Below are positions 35,410 to 44,736 of a stretch of DNA of 64,000 bases, piece by piece; within the stretch, counting starts at the first letter, position 1, and each line of letters starts with the position of its first letter. The notes beneath the pieces were generated by a model. The model was not told the DNA's origin. It made no database searches and worked only from the letters and a program-made list of their open reading frames with translations. Position numbers and translations under genes: made by a program. The stretch lies in contig NZ_RLII01000015.1 in NCBI RefSeq assembly GCF_004102745.1, forward strand, positions 18,871 through 82,870, written 5' to 3'. Source of the stretch: Acetivibrio mesophilus. Its GTDB lineage: Bacteria > Bacillota > Clostridia > Acetivibrionales > Acetivibrionaceae.

Positions 35410-36066
35410 ATGAAGAATAGAGATAAAAAAATGAGCTGCTCCGATTGCGGAGTGTTAAATTGCTATAGACGAGAAAAGAGTTTTCCGGACTTTTGCCTGA
35501 CTACCAACATATCGGAGAAAGAAATTGAGAAAGTTAACGAACTCTACAGAAATGATAGCCTAGTCTCTAAAATATCCCATGCAGCAGCAGAAATTGAAGG
35601 TACTTATTATGGGAAGCTTACAAGGGTGGAGGAGATTATTGCATTTGCCAAAAGGATTGGAGCAAAGAAAATAGGAATTGCCACCTGTATTGGTCTTATG
35701 AATGAAGCAAAGATTTTTACCAAGATATTAAAAGCAAAGGGAATTGAAAGCTACAGCGTCATTTGCAAGGTTGGGTCAACGGATAAAACAGAAGTTGGAA
35801 TTTTGGAAGAGCTAAAAATCCAGAAAGGATGTCACGAGGCGCTGTGCAACCCGATTTTGCAGGCGAAGCTGCTCAACAAGGAGAAAACGGATCTCAATGT
35901 AATTGTAGGGCTGTGCGTGGGGCATGATTCATTGTTTATTAAATACTCCAAAGCCCCAGTAACGACCCTGATAACCAAGGACCGGGTATTAGGACATAAT
36001 CCGGCGGCAGCCCTATACACCAGCGGATTCTATTATAAAAGGCTTCTTGAGGAAGGCGATATTTGA
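35410..36066 (+). CDS. DUF1847 Cys-rich protein
   Basis: 218 residues from the ATG after GGGGAGAT. The N-terminus has CSDCGVLNCYRREKSFPDFC, a likely zinc or Fe-S site; more Cys occur in IATCIGL, VICKVG, GCHEALCNP and VGLCVGHD. This matches DUF1847, a metal-binding family often found with corrinoid methyltransferases. Possibly a thiol- or metal-handling partner. Function unknown. Confidence 0.8.
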   Translation: MKNRDKKMSCSDCGVLNCYRREKSFPDFCLTTNISEKEIEKVNELYRNDSLVSKISHAAAEIEGTYYGKLTRVEEIIAFAKRIGAKKIGIATCIGLMNEAKIFTKILKAKGIESYSVICKVGSTDKTEVGILEELKIQKGCHEALCNPILQAKLLNKEKTDLNVIVGLCVGHDSLFIKYSKAPVTTLITKDRVLGHNPAAALYTSGFYYKRLLEEGDI

Positions 36067-36094
36067 AAAATTATTAATTTTACGGAGGGAAAAA

Positions 36095-37159
36095 ATGAAA
36101 AAGAGAATTTTGATAAGTTTAATATCATTACTGCTTGCAAGCACGTTGTTAAGCGGATGTGGGGGACAGAGGGCACAAAAAGCCGGCTCAGAAGACCCGA
36201 AGGAAAAAAAGGAATTAAAGAAATTTAGTATAGGCTATCTGGCTTCTCCGGGTCATGTGCTTTATTTTGTAGCAAAAGAAAAGGGATTTTTCGAAGAAGA
36301 AGGACTGGATGTAGAGCTGTTTTTGTTTACAAACTCCGGGGAAGGCTTAAATGCCATTAGCTCGGGAAAAGTAGACGCTGGTTCCTTTGGTACAGCTGCA
36401 CCGTTAACTTTCATTTCAAAAGGTACTGATTTTACCATCTTTGGCGGACAGCAAACTGAAGGACATGGAATTGTGGCCCTTCCGGAAAAAGCAAAAGAGT
36501 TTACAGATTTAAACAGCTTTAAAGGTAAAACGATTGCTACTGTAAGACTTGCTACGGGAGATGTTATTTTCAGGGCTGCATTAACAGAGGCAGGCATCGA
36601 CTGGAAAAACGATCTGACAATTAACGAATTGGATTCACCGGCAGCGGTGATTGAGGCTGTCAAGAAAGGAAGTGTCGATGCGGGTATTGTATGGACTCCT
36701 TTTATTAAGCTGGGGGAAAAGCAGGGACTTCAAATAGTAAAGTATTCAGGAGACTTGGTCAAGATGCATACTTGCTGCCGTCAGGTTGCCCTTTCTTCTA
36801 AAATAAAGGAAAAACCCGAAGACTTTGTAAGGTTTGAAGCAGCCTTGATAAAGGCATATAAATTCTATCTGGAAAATCAGGATGAAACGGTTGATATTAT
36901 TTCAAAATATGCAAAGGTAGACAAAGATATTATAAAGGAAGAAACGTACGGCGGTCATATATATAGCATACCCGACCCTGATAAAGATGGAGTTATAAAG
37001 TTCTGGGATCTTATTAATAAGTCCGGATATATTACCTCTGATCTCAATATTGAAGATTACATAGACACATCAATTTATAAGCTTGCCCTTGAAGATGTTC
37101 TTCAGCAACATCCGGACGATGCAGTTTATAAAAAGCTTAAATCAGATTTTAAGGAGTAA
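36095..37159 (+). CDS. NitT/TauT-family substrate-binding lipoprotein (SsuA-like), transporter 2
   Basis: 354 residues from the ATG after ACGGAGGG; the longer frame overlapping the previous gene is rejected. Lipobox LLSGC. The SsuA-type fold (GYLASPGHVLYFVAKEKGFFEEEGLDVELF, FKGKTIATVRLATGD, DAGIVWTPF) carries the Cys227-Cys228 pair (HTCCRQVALS) at the position seen in the other two binding proteins. Probably imports a methylthio or sulfonated compound. Confidence 0.88.
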   Translation: MKKRILISLISLLLASTLLSGCGGQRAQKAGSEDPKEKKELKKFSIGYLASPGHVLYFVAKEKGFFEEEGLDVELFLFTNSGEGLNAISSGKVDAGSFGTAAPLTFISKGTDFTIFGGQQTEGHGIVALPEKAKEFTDLNSFKGKTIATVRLATGDVIFRAALTEAGIDWKNDLTINELDSPAAVIEAVKKGSVDAGIVWTPFIKLGEKQGLQIVKYSGDLVKMHTCCRQVALSSKIKEKPEDFVRFEAALIKAYKFYLENQDETVDIISKYAKVDKDIIKEETYGGHIYSIPDPDKDGVIKFWDLINKSGYITSDLNIEDYIDTSIYKLALEDVLQQHPDDAVYKKLKSDFKE

Positions 37160-37174
37160 AGGGGAAGTAAAATT

Positions 37175-37981
37175 ATGAGTAAAATTTGCTTGCAAAATGT
37201 GTCCTTAAAATACCAAGAGCAAAATAGCAGCTTTTGCGCCATCAAGGATATTAGTGTCTCTATAAACGAAGGCGAGTTTGTAAGTATCATTGGCCCAAGT
37301 GGCTGCGGTAAAAGTACGCTGCTAAGTTTGCTGACAGGTCTTAATTTTCCTACCGATGGATATATTTTGCTGGATGGAAAGCAGATTCAGGGTACCGGCA
37401 CTGAAAGAGGAGTTGTTTTTCAGCATTATTCATTATTTCCATGGATGAGTGCCCGTAAAAATCTGATTTTTGGTTTAAAGCAGGTTTATAAGTCAAAGGG
37501 CAGAAAAGAGATAGAAGAGATTGCCGATAAATACCTGGATTTGGTGGGACTTGGAGACTTCAAAAACAAATATCCGTCCCAATTGTCAGGAGGTATGCAG
37601 CAGAGAGTTGCCATTGCCAGAGCCTTTGCAATGAATCCCGGTATTTTGCTGATGGATGAACCCTTTGGTGCAATAGATGCAAAAAACAGAGTGATTTTGC
37701 AAGAGCTTCTTTTAAATCTTTGGGATAATGGAAATGAAAGAAAAACGGTAATACTGGTTACTCATGACATAGATGAAGCAATACTTTTATCTGACAAGAT
37801 TATTGTAATGTCAGCCGGGCCGGGTACTATTAAAAAGCAAATAAATGTTGAATTTAAAAGACCTAGAGACAGGACATCTCTTATAAGATCTGAGGAGTAT
37901 ACAAATCTTAGAAACAAGCTTGTTGGCCTTTTCTATGATGACTTGATAGAAAAAATAGGCGGGGATGAGGTCGTTCTATAA
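37175..37981 (+). CDS. ABC transporter ATPase (SsuB-like), transporter 2
   Basis: 268 residues. Walker A GPSGCGKST, Q-loop VFQHYSLFPW, signature LSGGMQQR, Walker B ILLMDEP, switch LVTHDIDEA. Gene order here is A-B-C, unlike transporter 1 (A-C-B), so the clusters were not copied as a block recently. Confidence 0.93.
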   Translation: MSKICLQNVSLKYQEQNSSFCAIKDISVSINEGEFVSIIGPSGCGKSTLLSLLTGLNFPTDGYILLDGKQIQGTGTERGVVFQHYSLFPWMSARKNLIFGLKQVYKSKGRKEIEEIADKYLDLVGLGDFKNKYPSQLSGGMQQRVAIARAFAMNPGILLMDEPFGAIDAKNRVILQELLLNLWDNGNERKTVILVTHDIDEAILLSDKIIVMSAGPGTIKKQINVEFKRPRDRTSLIRSEEYTNLRNKLVGLFYDDLIEKIGGDEVVL

Positions 37982-38007
37982 GTGATTTTAGAAAGGGGGG
38001 GATTTTT

Positions 38008-38916
38008 GTGAGGAGAATACTCAATCTAACGAATGTGTTGTTTCTGGCCACATTGATACTTGAGCTTTTTCCGTCCAAAAGGGATGGTATAAATGCCTGG
38101 TATTATATCGGATTGGTACTACTACTAGAAATTTTCTATATACTAAATGTTATATTAAAAAAAGATGAAGAGAAAACTCAGACTATTGGTGATGTTACAG
38201 CTATTGTATATGGTGTTTTGATAATATGGGAGATTTTTACAACAAAAACGGATTTGGCCGATAAGCTGCTTTTTCCTTCTCCTTCGTCTATTCTTTCATT
38301 ATTGATATCGGAATTGCCCGAGCTTTTGAAAGGAACTGTAAGTTCATTTCAGCTGTTATTGACAGGTTATATTCTGGCGTTGGCTTTAGCCATTCCTTTA
38401 GCCTTGGTTATTGGTTGGAGGAAGAGACTTTACAAGGCTATAAATCCACTTACAAAAGTATTTGGACCGATACCTCCCATAGTGTATATTCCTTATGCCA
38501 TTGCTATACTTCCCACGTTTAAAGCAGCATCCATATTCATTATTTTTATTGGAGCCTTCTGGCCGGTGTTTATTAACACTTTAAACGGTGTGTTTAATGT
38601 GGATAGAAGAATTATTGACTCGGCAAAAGCTCTGAGTGTAAGTGAAGGATCAATGCTTTTTCAGGTGATATTGCCGGCCACTTTGCCTTCAATTATAAGC
38701 GGTGCCACTATTGGGCTTGTCATGTCCTTTATTCTTTTGACTGCTGCAGAAATGATTGGAGCAACTTCAGGCTTGGGCTGGTATGTAAAGTATTTCTCTG
38801 ATTTTGCGGACTATCCGAGGGTTATTGTAGGGATTATTTTTATAGGAGTTGTTGTTACAGGAGTTACTTTTTTATTTGACAAAATAGAACGCTATCTTTT
38901 GAGATGGAGAAAATAA
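38008..38916 (+). CDS. ABC transporter permease (SsuC-like), transporter 2
   Basis: 302 residues from a GTG after AAAGGGGGGG. Two extra N-terminal hydrophobic segments precede the permease core (GTVSSFQLLLTGYILALALAIP, SAKALSVSEGSMLFQVILPATLPS). Such extensions occur in transporters 1 and 2 but not 3. Confidence 0.9.
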   Translation: MRRILNLTNVLFLATLILELFPSKRDGINAWYYIGLVLLLEIFYILNVILKKDEEKTQTIGDVTAIVYGVLIIWEIFTTKTDLADKLLFPSPSSILSLLISELPELLKGTVSSFQLLLTGYILALALAIPLALVIGWRKRLYKAINPLTKVFGPIPPIVYIPYAIAILPTFKAASIFIIFIGAFWPVFINTLNGVFNVDRRIIDSAKALSVSEGSMLFQVILPATLPSIISGATIGLVMSFILLTAAEMIGATSGLGWYVKYFSDFADYPRVIVGIIFIGVVVTGVTFLFDKIERYLLRWRK

Positions 38917-38935
38917 AATAAGGGGTGTAAGTTTT

Positions 38936-40270
38936 GTGAGTGCAAGGAAATATTGGAATGAAGAAATAGAGACAATGGCAAGAGAAGATTTGGAAAATTA
39001 TCAGTTTCAGCTGCTTTCAGAGCATATTGCGCTGGCATATGAAAATTCTCAATATTACAGGGAATCCTTTGACAAGGCAGGGGTAAAGCCGTCGGATTTA
39101 AAGCAGCTCTCCGATATTAGCAAATTTCCTTTTGTCAATAAATATATAGAACGGGAAAGACAGCTAAGTAAGCCTTTGCTGGGCGATATGACAGCTGTAC
39201 CTGAAGAGGAAGTGGTGTTTGTATCTGCTTCTAGCGGCTCAACAGGTGTTCCTACGTTGAGCCCTTTTACCAAGAAAGATTTTGAAGAATTTCAGGATAT
39301 TCAAAGCAGATTGTTTTGGGCGGCAGGAATGAGACCTAAAGACCGTTATGTTCATGCCCTCAATTTTACATTGTTTGTGGGAGGTCCGGATGTTATAGGT
39401 GCTCAAAACCTTGGAGCTCTGTGCATATGGGCAGGAGCTATTCCTTCTGACAGACTGCTTTTTATCCTTAAGGAGTTTGAGCCCACCGTTATATGGACAA
39501 CACCTTCCTATGCGTGGTACTTGGGCGAAACTGCAAAAAAGCAGGGAATTGATCCTGCAAAGGACCTTTCTATCAACAAAATCATTGTGGCAGGAGAACC
39601 GGGAGGCTCTATTGATGCTACCAGGGAAGCTATCGAGGAGCTTTGGGATGCGAAGATCTACGATTTCTATGGAATTTCGGATATTTTTGGAGCATGTGCC
39701 GGAATGTGCAGTGCGAGAAATGGCCTTCATCTGGCGGAGGATCATATCCTGGTTGAAGTAATTAATCCTGATACTTTACAGCCGGCAGCTGAAGGGGAAA
39801 GAGGGGAACTGGTATTGACAACTCTGAGAAAGACTGCAAGGCCTATGATTCGCTTCAGGACGGGAGATATCGGTACAGTAAATAAAGAGAAATGTGCTTG
39901 CGGACGTACCCATGCCCGAATAAACATCACAGGACGACTGGATGATATGCTGATTGTTTCGGGAGTAAATGTGTTTCCTAGTGATATTGAGTATGTTGTC
40001 CGCAATATGGAAGAGCTTTCCGGGGAATACAGGATTACTGCCATTACAGAAAGCTTTACTACCAAATTCAAGGTTGAGGTTGAGCGGGCGTTGGGAAATG
40101 ATGAGCCTAAAGAAGCGCTTGCAGAAAAGGTCTTGGCTAAAATAAAAGTGCGTATAGGTGTTAAGCCAAAGGAAGTCATTATTTTGGATAATGGTGAATT
40201 GCCGAGGGCTACCCACAAAGCAAAACGCTTGATCGATGAAAGAGATAGGGGGATTTTATGCCAAAGCTAA
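38936..40270 (+). CDS. Phenylacetate-CoA ligase family acyl-CoA synthetase
   Basis: 444 residues from a GTG after AGGGGTG. ANL-superfamily signatures: SASSGSTGVPT (ATP loop), YDFYGISDIFG, RFRTGDIG with a zinc-like CACGRTHARI, GVNVFPSDIE and the C-terminal LPRATHKAKRL (catalytic Lys region). It would form an acyl-CoA from an acid and ATP. The aminotransferase and 2-oxoacid oxidoreductase follow with overlaps, suggesting acid to acyl-CoA to 2-oxo acid to amino acid, or the reverse. The acid is unknown; 3-methylthiopropionate or an arylacetate are candidates. Confidence 0.88.
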   Translation: MSARKYWNEEIETMAREDLENYQFQLLSEHIALAYENSQYYRESFDKAGVKPSDLKQLSDISKFPFVNKYIERERQLSKPLLGDMTAVPEEEVVFVSASSGSTGVPTLSPFTKKDFEEFQDIQSRLFWAAGMRPKDRYVHALNFTLFVGGPDVIGAQNLGALCIWAGAIPSDRLLFILKEFEPTVIWTTPSYAWYLGETAKKQGIDPAKDLSINKIIVAGEPGGSIDATREAIEELWDAKIYDFYGISDIFGACAGMCSARNGLHLAEDHILVEVINPDTLQPAAEGERGELVLTTLRKTARPMIRFRTGDIGTVNKEKCACGRTHARINITGRLDDMLIVSGVNVFPSDIEYVVRNMEELSGEYRITAITESFTTKFKVEVERALGNDEPKEALAEKVLAKIKVRIGVKPKEVIILDNGELPRATHKAKRLIDERDRGILCQS

Positions 40271-41433
40271 GTAAGAGAATAGAGAATTTTACCGATTCGG
40301 TTATAAGGCGAATGACCCGTATTGCAAATAGCCATGGAGCAATAAATCTTTCCCAGGGTTTTCCCGATTTTGATCCTCCTTCGGAATTAAAAAATGCTCT
40401 GGAAAAAGTGGCATCCGGCAGTATACATCAATATGCAGTCACATGGGGAGCTAAAAATTTCAGGGAGGCACTGGCAAAAGAACAGTCCAAATTTATGGGC
40501 ATACCCATTGATCCACAAACTCAAATCGTGGTGACCTGTGGCAGTACTGAAGCTATGATGGCAGCTATGATGACGGTTTGTAATCCGCAAGACAAAGTGG
40601 TGGTATTTTCCCCGTTTTATGAAAATTATGCTGCAGATGCCATACTTTCAGGAGCAGAACCGATATATGTGCATTTGCGGCCACCGGAATTTAAATTTGA
40701 TGTGAATGAGCTGGAGGAAGCCTTTAAACAAGGTCCAAAAGCATTGATTTTATGCAATCCATCCAATCCCACCGGAAAGGTTTTTACCCTCGAGGAACTG
40801 CAAACCATAGCCTACTTTGCAAAAAAATATGATACATTTGTGATTACCGATGAGGTATATGAGCATATTGTGTATGACCCCTATCAGCATATATATTTTG
40901 CATCCCTTCCCGGGATGTTTGAAAGAACCATATCCTGCAGTTCTTTATCAAAGACTTATTCTATTACCGGATGGAGATTGGGATATTTGATTGCACCATC
41001 TCACATTATCGATGGGGCTAGGAAGGTTCATGACTTTCTGACGGTGGGTGCTGCCGCCCCTCTACAGGAAGCGGCAGTAGTTGCCCTAAATTTTGGCGAT
41101 GATTATTATGAAGAATTAAAAAGAAGCTATATCGACAAAAGAGACTTCTTCATAAAGGGCTTGGATAAATTGGGATTAAAGTACACTGTACCCCAGGGAG
41201 CCTATTATGTAATGGTGGATATTTCAGAGTTTGCTTGCGAAAGCGACTTGGAATTCTGTGAGTGGATGGCAAAGGAAGTAGGTGTTGCAGCGGTTCCCGG
41301 TTCAAGCTTTTTCAAAGATAATGTAAATCATCTTATTCGCTTCCACTTTGCAAAAAAGAAAGAAACCCTTGAGGAGGCCCTAAAAAGACTTGAAAAACTA
41401 AAAGATAAGGCAAGGGAGCGATGGCAATGGTAG
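40258..41433 (+). CDS. Class I/II aminotransferase
   Basis: 391 residues, fold type I PLP enzyme with SLSKTYSITGWRLGY (PLP Lys), NPSNPTGKVFT, VITDEVYEH and the N-terminal NLSQGFPDFDPP typical of the AspC/KAT/methionine aminotransferase branch. It probably interconverts an amino acid such as methionine or an aromatic residue with its 2-oxo acid, the partner of the ferredoxin oxidoreductase encoded next. Confidence 0.9.
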   Translation: MPKLSKRIENFTDSVIRRMTRIANSHGAINLSQGFPDFDPPSELKNALEKVASGSIHQYAVTWGAKNFREALAKEQSKFMGIPIDPQTQIVVTCGSTEAMMAAMMTVCNPQDKVVVFSPFYENYAADAILSGAEPIYVHLRPPEFKFDVNELEEAFKQGPKALILCNPSNPTGKVFTLEELQTIAYFAKKYDTFVITDEVYEHIVYDPYQHIYFASLPGMFERTISCSSLSKTYSITGWRLGYLIAPSHIIDGARKVHDFLTVGAAAPLQEAAVVALNFGDDYYEELKRSYIDKRDFFIKGLDKLGLKYTVPQGAYYVMVDISEFACESDLEFCEWMAKEVGVAAVPGSSFFKDNVNHLIRFHFAKKKETLEEALKRLEKLKDKARERWQW

Positions 41434-41972
41434 AAATAAGGTGGCATGGAAGAGGAGGACAAGGCAGTTTCACAGCCTCAAAACTTCTTGGGGCTTTGGC
41501 TACATTATATGGCGGGAAGCATGCTCTGGCCTTTCCCTCCTTTGGCCCGGAGAGAAGGGGTGCTCCTGTCCTGGCCTTTACTAAAATAGACAATAAAAAA
41601 ATTACCGACCGCAGCGAAATCAGAAAATGTGATTTTATTGTGATTTTAGATGAAACCCTTTTTAGTGAAAACTTTTTCGATGACTTGAAGGACAATGGAA
41701 GAATTATTATAAACTCAGCCACCAAAGAGGTTTATGCCAAGTATGATTCAAGGAAAATAACTGTAGTAGATGCATCTTCTATTGCGCTGGAAGTTTTAGA
41801 AAAGCCCATAGCAAATACAGCCATGCTTGGTGCACTTTTAGCCGTATCAAATATCGTTGATTTGAATGCTGTACTAGAAGGAATGGCAGGTTTTCTAAAA
41901 GGCGATCTGCTTAAGAAAAATATTGAGGTGGTTCAAAGAACCTTCCTTCAATGCAAGGAGGTAACATCGTGA
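41421..41972 (+). CDS. 2-Oxoacid:ferredoxin oxidoreductase, gamma subunit
   Basis: 183 residues with WHGRGGQGSFTASKLLG and FPSFGPERRGAPV, the CoA-associated gamma subunit signature of four-subunit POR/VOR/KOR enzymes. Overlaps the aminotransferase end by 13 bases. Order gamma-delta-alpha-beta as in archaeal and clostridial POR operons. Known relatives convert 2-oxo acids plus CoA to acyl-CoA, CO2 and reduced ferredoxin, reversibly. Confidence 0.92.
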   Translation: MAMVEIRWHGRGGQGSFTASKLLGALATLYGGKHALAFPSFGPERRGAPVLAFTKIDNKKITDRSEIRKCDFIVILDETLFSENFFDDLKDNGRIIINSATKEVYAKYDSRKITVVDASSIALEVLEKPIANTAMLGALLAVSNIVDLNAVLEGMAGFLKGDLLKKNIEVVQRTFLQCKEVTS

Positions 41973-42280
41973 ACAGGCCAAAACTTAGAGAATATGCTAA
42001 ACCAAAGCATATCAAAGATTATCCTGTTGGTCCCTGCTATACAGCCGGGCATCTTGTGACGGAAAATGCCAGTTGGAGAACAGAAAAGCCCATTGTGGAA
42101 AGCAATAAGTGTATCGGCTGCTTTTATTGCTATCTTTGCTGTCCGGAAGGGGTTATATATAAGAAAGATAAGCTGGTAGATATTGACTATGCCTTCTGTA
42201 AAGGATGCGGCATTTGTGCTAGGGTTTGTCCTAAGAAAGCAATAAAAATGATAAGAGAGGGGGAGGACCATGAAAAATAA
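41969..42280 (+). CDS. 2-Oxoacid:ferredoxin oxidoreductase, delta (ferredoxin) subunit
   Basis: 103 residues from a GTG after AAGGAGGT, overlapping the gamma stop. Two [4Fe-4S] motifs, CIGCFYCYLCCPEG and CKGCGICARVCPKKA, preceded by NKCIG-type context. Relays electrons from the TPP/FeS core to ferredoxin. Confidence 0.92.
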   Translation: MNRPKLREYAKPKHIKDYPVGPCYTAGHLVTENASWRTEKPIVESNKCIGCFYCYLCCPEGVIYKKDKLVDIDYAFCKGCGICARVCPKKAIKMIREGEDHEK

Positions 42281-43457
42281 AGCATTTCTTTCGGGAAATG
42301 AAGCAGTAGCGGAAGGGGTGCGATTGGCAAGTCCCCATGTAATCGCTGCTTATCCGATTACTCCCCAGACGGTGGTGGTAGAGCGCCTGGCTGAAATGGT
42401 GGAGGATGGAAGGCTGAAATCCGAATTTCTTCATGTGGAATCCGAGCACTCGGCTCTATCCGCATGTATGGGAGCCAGCAGTATTGGGGCAAGAACCTTT
42501 ACAGCAACTTCATCCCAAGGTCTTTTGTATATGGCAGAGTGCCTTCATTATGCCAGCGGAGGCAGGTTTCCCATTGTAATGATGAATGCCAATCGCTCCC
42601 TTGCGCTGCCATGGAGTATATACGGCGATCACAGAGATTCCTTGTCGCAACTTGACTGCGGCTGGATTCAGATATATGTGGAGGATGCCCAGGAAAGCCT
42701 GGACATGGTGATTCAGTCTTATGCAATAGCAGAAAATCTAAAGGTACTTACACCCGTAATGATAAATCTGGATGGCTTTGTACTTACCCACACTTATGAG
42801 CTGGTAGATATTCCTCAAAAAGACGAAGTAGATAAGTTTCTGCCGCCCTTTGAGACACCGTATAAAATGGATTTGGAAAATCCGAAGAACATGGGGGTTA
42901 GTTCTTCCCCATCGGACAACACCGAGTTTAAATTCCAGCAGCATAAGGCTGTATTGGATGCAAAAGAGGTAATAAAAGAAGTGGATGATTCGTTCAGAAA
43001 GGCTTTCGGAAGAGGATATGGAGGACTTGTTGACGCATATCTTTGTGAGGATGCGGAATTTATCATGGTAAGCCTTGGTAGTACCACAGGAACCTGCAGA
43101 ACGGTGGTGGATGAGCTAAGGCAAGAGGGGTGGAAAGCAGGCGTATTGAAAATACGTTTTATGCGGCCATTTCCCGAAGAGGAGATAATAGAAATAACTA
43201 AGAATGCAAAGGCTGTGGGAGTGATAGACAGGGATATATCCTTCGGATATGAGGGAACGGTATTTACCAATGTCAACTCTGCCCTTTCAAAAGCAGGCGC
43301 CAATGTGCGGAGCTTGAACTTTATAGCCGGGCTTGGCGGGCGGGATATTTCCAAAGAAAGCATACGGGAAGCGTTTTATGATTTGCGGGAAGAATCTAGG
43401 GGTATTTCAAAAAAGAGGGTTAAGTTTTTAAGTCTGGGGGTATCTATTGATGAGTAA
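42270..43457 (+). CDS. 2-Oxoacid:ferredoxin oxidoreductase, alpha subunit
   Basis: 395 residues. LSGNEAVAEGVRLASPHVIAAYPITPQT and the VESEHSALSACMGAS region are characteristic of PorA/VorA-type alpha subunits. A C-terminal transketolase-like domain ends in SLNFIAGLGGRDI. Substrate preference (pyruvate, branched, aromatic or methylthio 2-oxo acid) cannot be read reliably. C. thermocellum annotations call the equivalent a POR. Confidence 0.92.
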   Translation: MKNKAFLSGNEAVAEGVRLASPHVIAAYPITPQTVVVERLAEMVEDGRLKSEFLHVESEHSALSACMGASSIGARTFTATSSQGLLYMAECLHYASGGRFPIVMMNANRSLALPWSIYGDHRDSLSQLDCGWIQIYVEDAQESLDMVIQSYAIAENLKVLTPVMINLDGFVLTHTYELVDIPQKDEVDKFLPPFETPYKMDLENPKNMGVSSSPSDNTEFKFQQHKAVLDAKEVIKEVDDSFRKAFGRGYGGLVDAYLCEDAEFIMVSLGSTTGTCRTVVDELRQEGWKAGVLKIRFMRPFPEEEIIEITKNAKAVGVIDRDISFGYEGTVFTNVNSALSKAGANVRSLNFIAGLGGRDISKESIREAFYDLREESRGISKKRVKFLSLGVSIDE

Positions 43458-44355
43458 GGTGAGAGGAACCATAAATGCCGGAAATATCACTGACAAGGAG
43501 TTTTTTTACGGTCACAAAGCATGTGCGGGCTGCGGTGGAAGCATTGTGGTCAGGCTGGTTTTAAAGGTGTTGGGTGAAAGAACATTTACGGTAATTCCCG
43601 CAGGCTGCATGTCCGCTGTGGGCTTTGTTTACCCTCAGCTTTGCTTTGCAAATAATGCGATTATTTCCACTTTCGCGGGTACAGCCTCTATGCTTTCCGG
43701 CATTGCGGCCGGAGCAAAGGCGCTGGGGCTTAAGGACTATCATGTTGTGGGAATTGCCGGTGACGGTGGAACGGCGGACATAGGTATTCAGGCTTTATCC
43801 GGCGCAATAGACAGAGGGGATAAAATCATCTATATCTGCTATGACAATGAAGCCTACATGAACACGGGAATTCAAAAGAGCGGCCTTACCCCTTATGGAG
43901 CAAAGACCACTACCACCCCGGCGGGTGACAATATCCCCGGAACTTTGACGCAAAAAAAGAACATGTTTGAAATTGTTGCCGCTCATGGTATTGACTATGC
44001 TGCAACAGCGAGTATAGGCTATATTCAGGATTTTATTAATAAAATCCAAAAAGCTTCTCAGGTAGATGGGACCTCGTATATCCATGTTTTCGCCCCATGT
44101 CCCACCGGTTGGGGAGCTCCTTTGGACAGCGCCATTGACATAGCCAAAGAAGTAGTGGATTGCGGTCTTTGGTATCTTGCAGAATATGAGAATAATGAGT
44201 ATACTTTAAATAAAAATCCAAAGAAGTTTACCTCTGTAGAGGAATATTTGAAAAAACAGTCAAGGTTTAAACATCTCACCAAAGAGGACATAGACAGGAT
44301 AATTATATCCAGGGATAAAAAGTGGAATCTAATACGCAGTAAGTGGAGCTGCTAA
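43450..44355 (+). CDS. 2-Oxoacid:ferredoxin oxidoreductase, beta (TPP) subunit
   Basis: 301 residues from the ATG after GGGGGT. TPP and Mg site GIAGDGGTADIGIQ...CYDNEAYMNTG; [4Fe-4S] cysteines in HKACAGCGG, PAGCMS and further on CPTGWG. Completes the four-subunit enzyme; the last strongly overlapping gene of this block. Confidence 0.92.
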   Translation: MSKVRGTINAGNITDKEFFYGHKACAGCGGSIVVRLVLKVLGERTFTVIPAGCMSAVGFVYPQLCFANNAIISTFAGTASMLSGIAAGAKALGLKDYHVVGIAGDGGTADIGIQALSGAIDRGDKIIYICYDNEAYMNTGIQKSGLTPYGAKTTTTPAGDNIPGTLTQKKNMFEIVAAHGIDYAATASIGYIQDFINKIQKASQVDGTSYIHVFAPCPTGWGAPLDSAIDIAKEVVDCGLWYLAEYENNEYTLNKNPKKFTSVEEYLKKQSRFKHLTKEDIDRIIISRDKKWNLIRSKWSC

Positions 44356-44392
44356 TTTATATATACATTATTTCTTAAAAGGGGTGTTGCTC

Positions 44393-44608
44393 ATGACGAA
44401 AAGTATTGAAGAATTACTTAAAGAAATAGAATTAAAAAATATTGTTTTGAAAGATCAATGTCATAGCAGTTGCTGCCTTAAAAAGCAAGAGTTAGAGAAG
44501 GCCGAAAGGGAGCTGGATTCTCTTCTTTATAGATTCTATAAAATACATAAATGCAATCTTTGCAAGATATCCAGAGAAGAAACTATGAAGGATTCAGAAA
44601 AACAGTAA
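44393..44608 (+). CDS. Small Cys-rich protein, Spo0E-like helix
   Basis: 71 residues from the ATG after AAAAGGGG (a GTG three codons earlier overlaps the ribosome site). Two helices; KQELEKAERELDSLLYRFYK resembles the Spo0E-like aspartyl-phosphatase motif. Unusual for that family are CHSSCC and CNLC, which may bind metal. A promoter for ridA follows, so it may end the upstream operon. Confidence 0.5.
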   Translation: MTKSIEELLKEIELKNIVLKDQCHSSCCLKKQELEKAERELDSLLYRFYKIHKCNLCKISREETMKDSEKQ

Positions 44609-44659
44609 TCCTTCATAAGATTGAAAAATTAAAACTATAAAATTATTTGTAGGCTTTTA

Positions 44660-44710
44660 TTGACAAGAGAGTATGTGTGGTACTATAATATAAAACATAT
44701 TGGAATAGTC
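44660..44710 (+). promoter_or_regulatory. ridA promoter with sulfur-island motif
   Basis: TTGACA (44660-44665), 18-bp spacer, TATAAT (44684-44689), then TAAAACATATTGGAATAGTC (44691-44710), a motif copy placed over the start site as in metY and cysK. Confidence 0.65.
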
Positions 44711-44736
44711 GGGAAATGAAGGCGGTGATTATTAGA

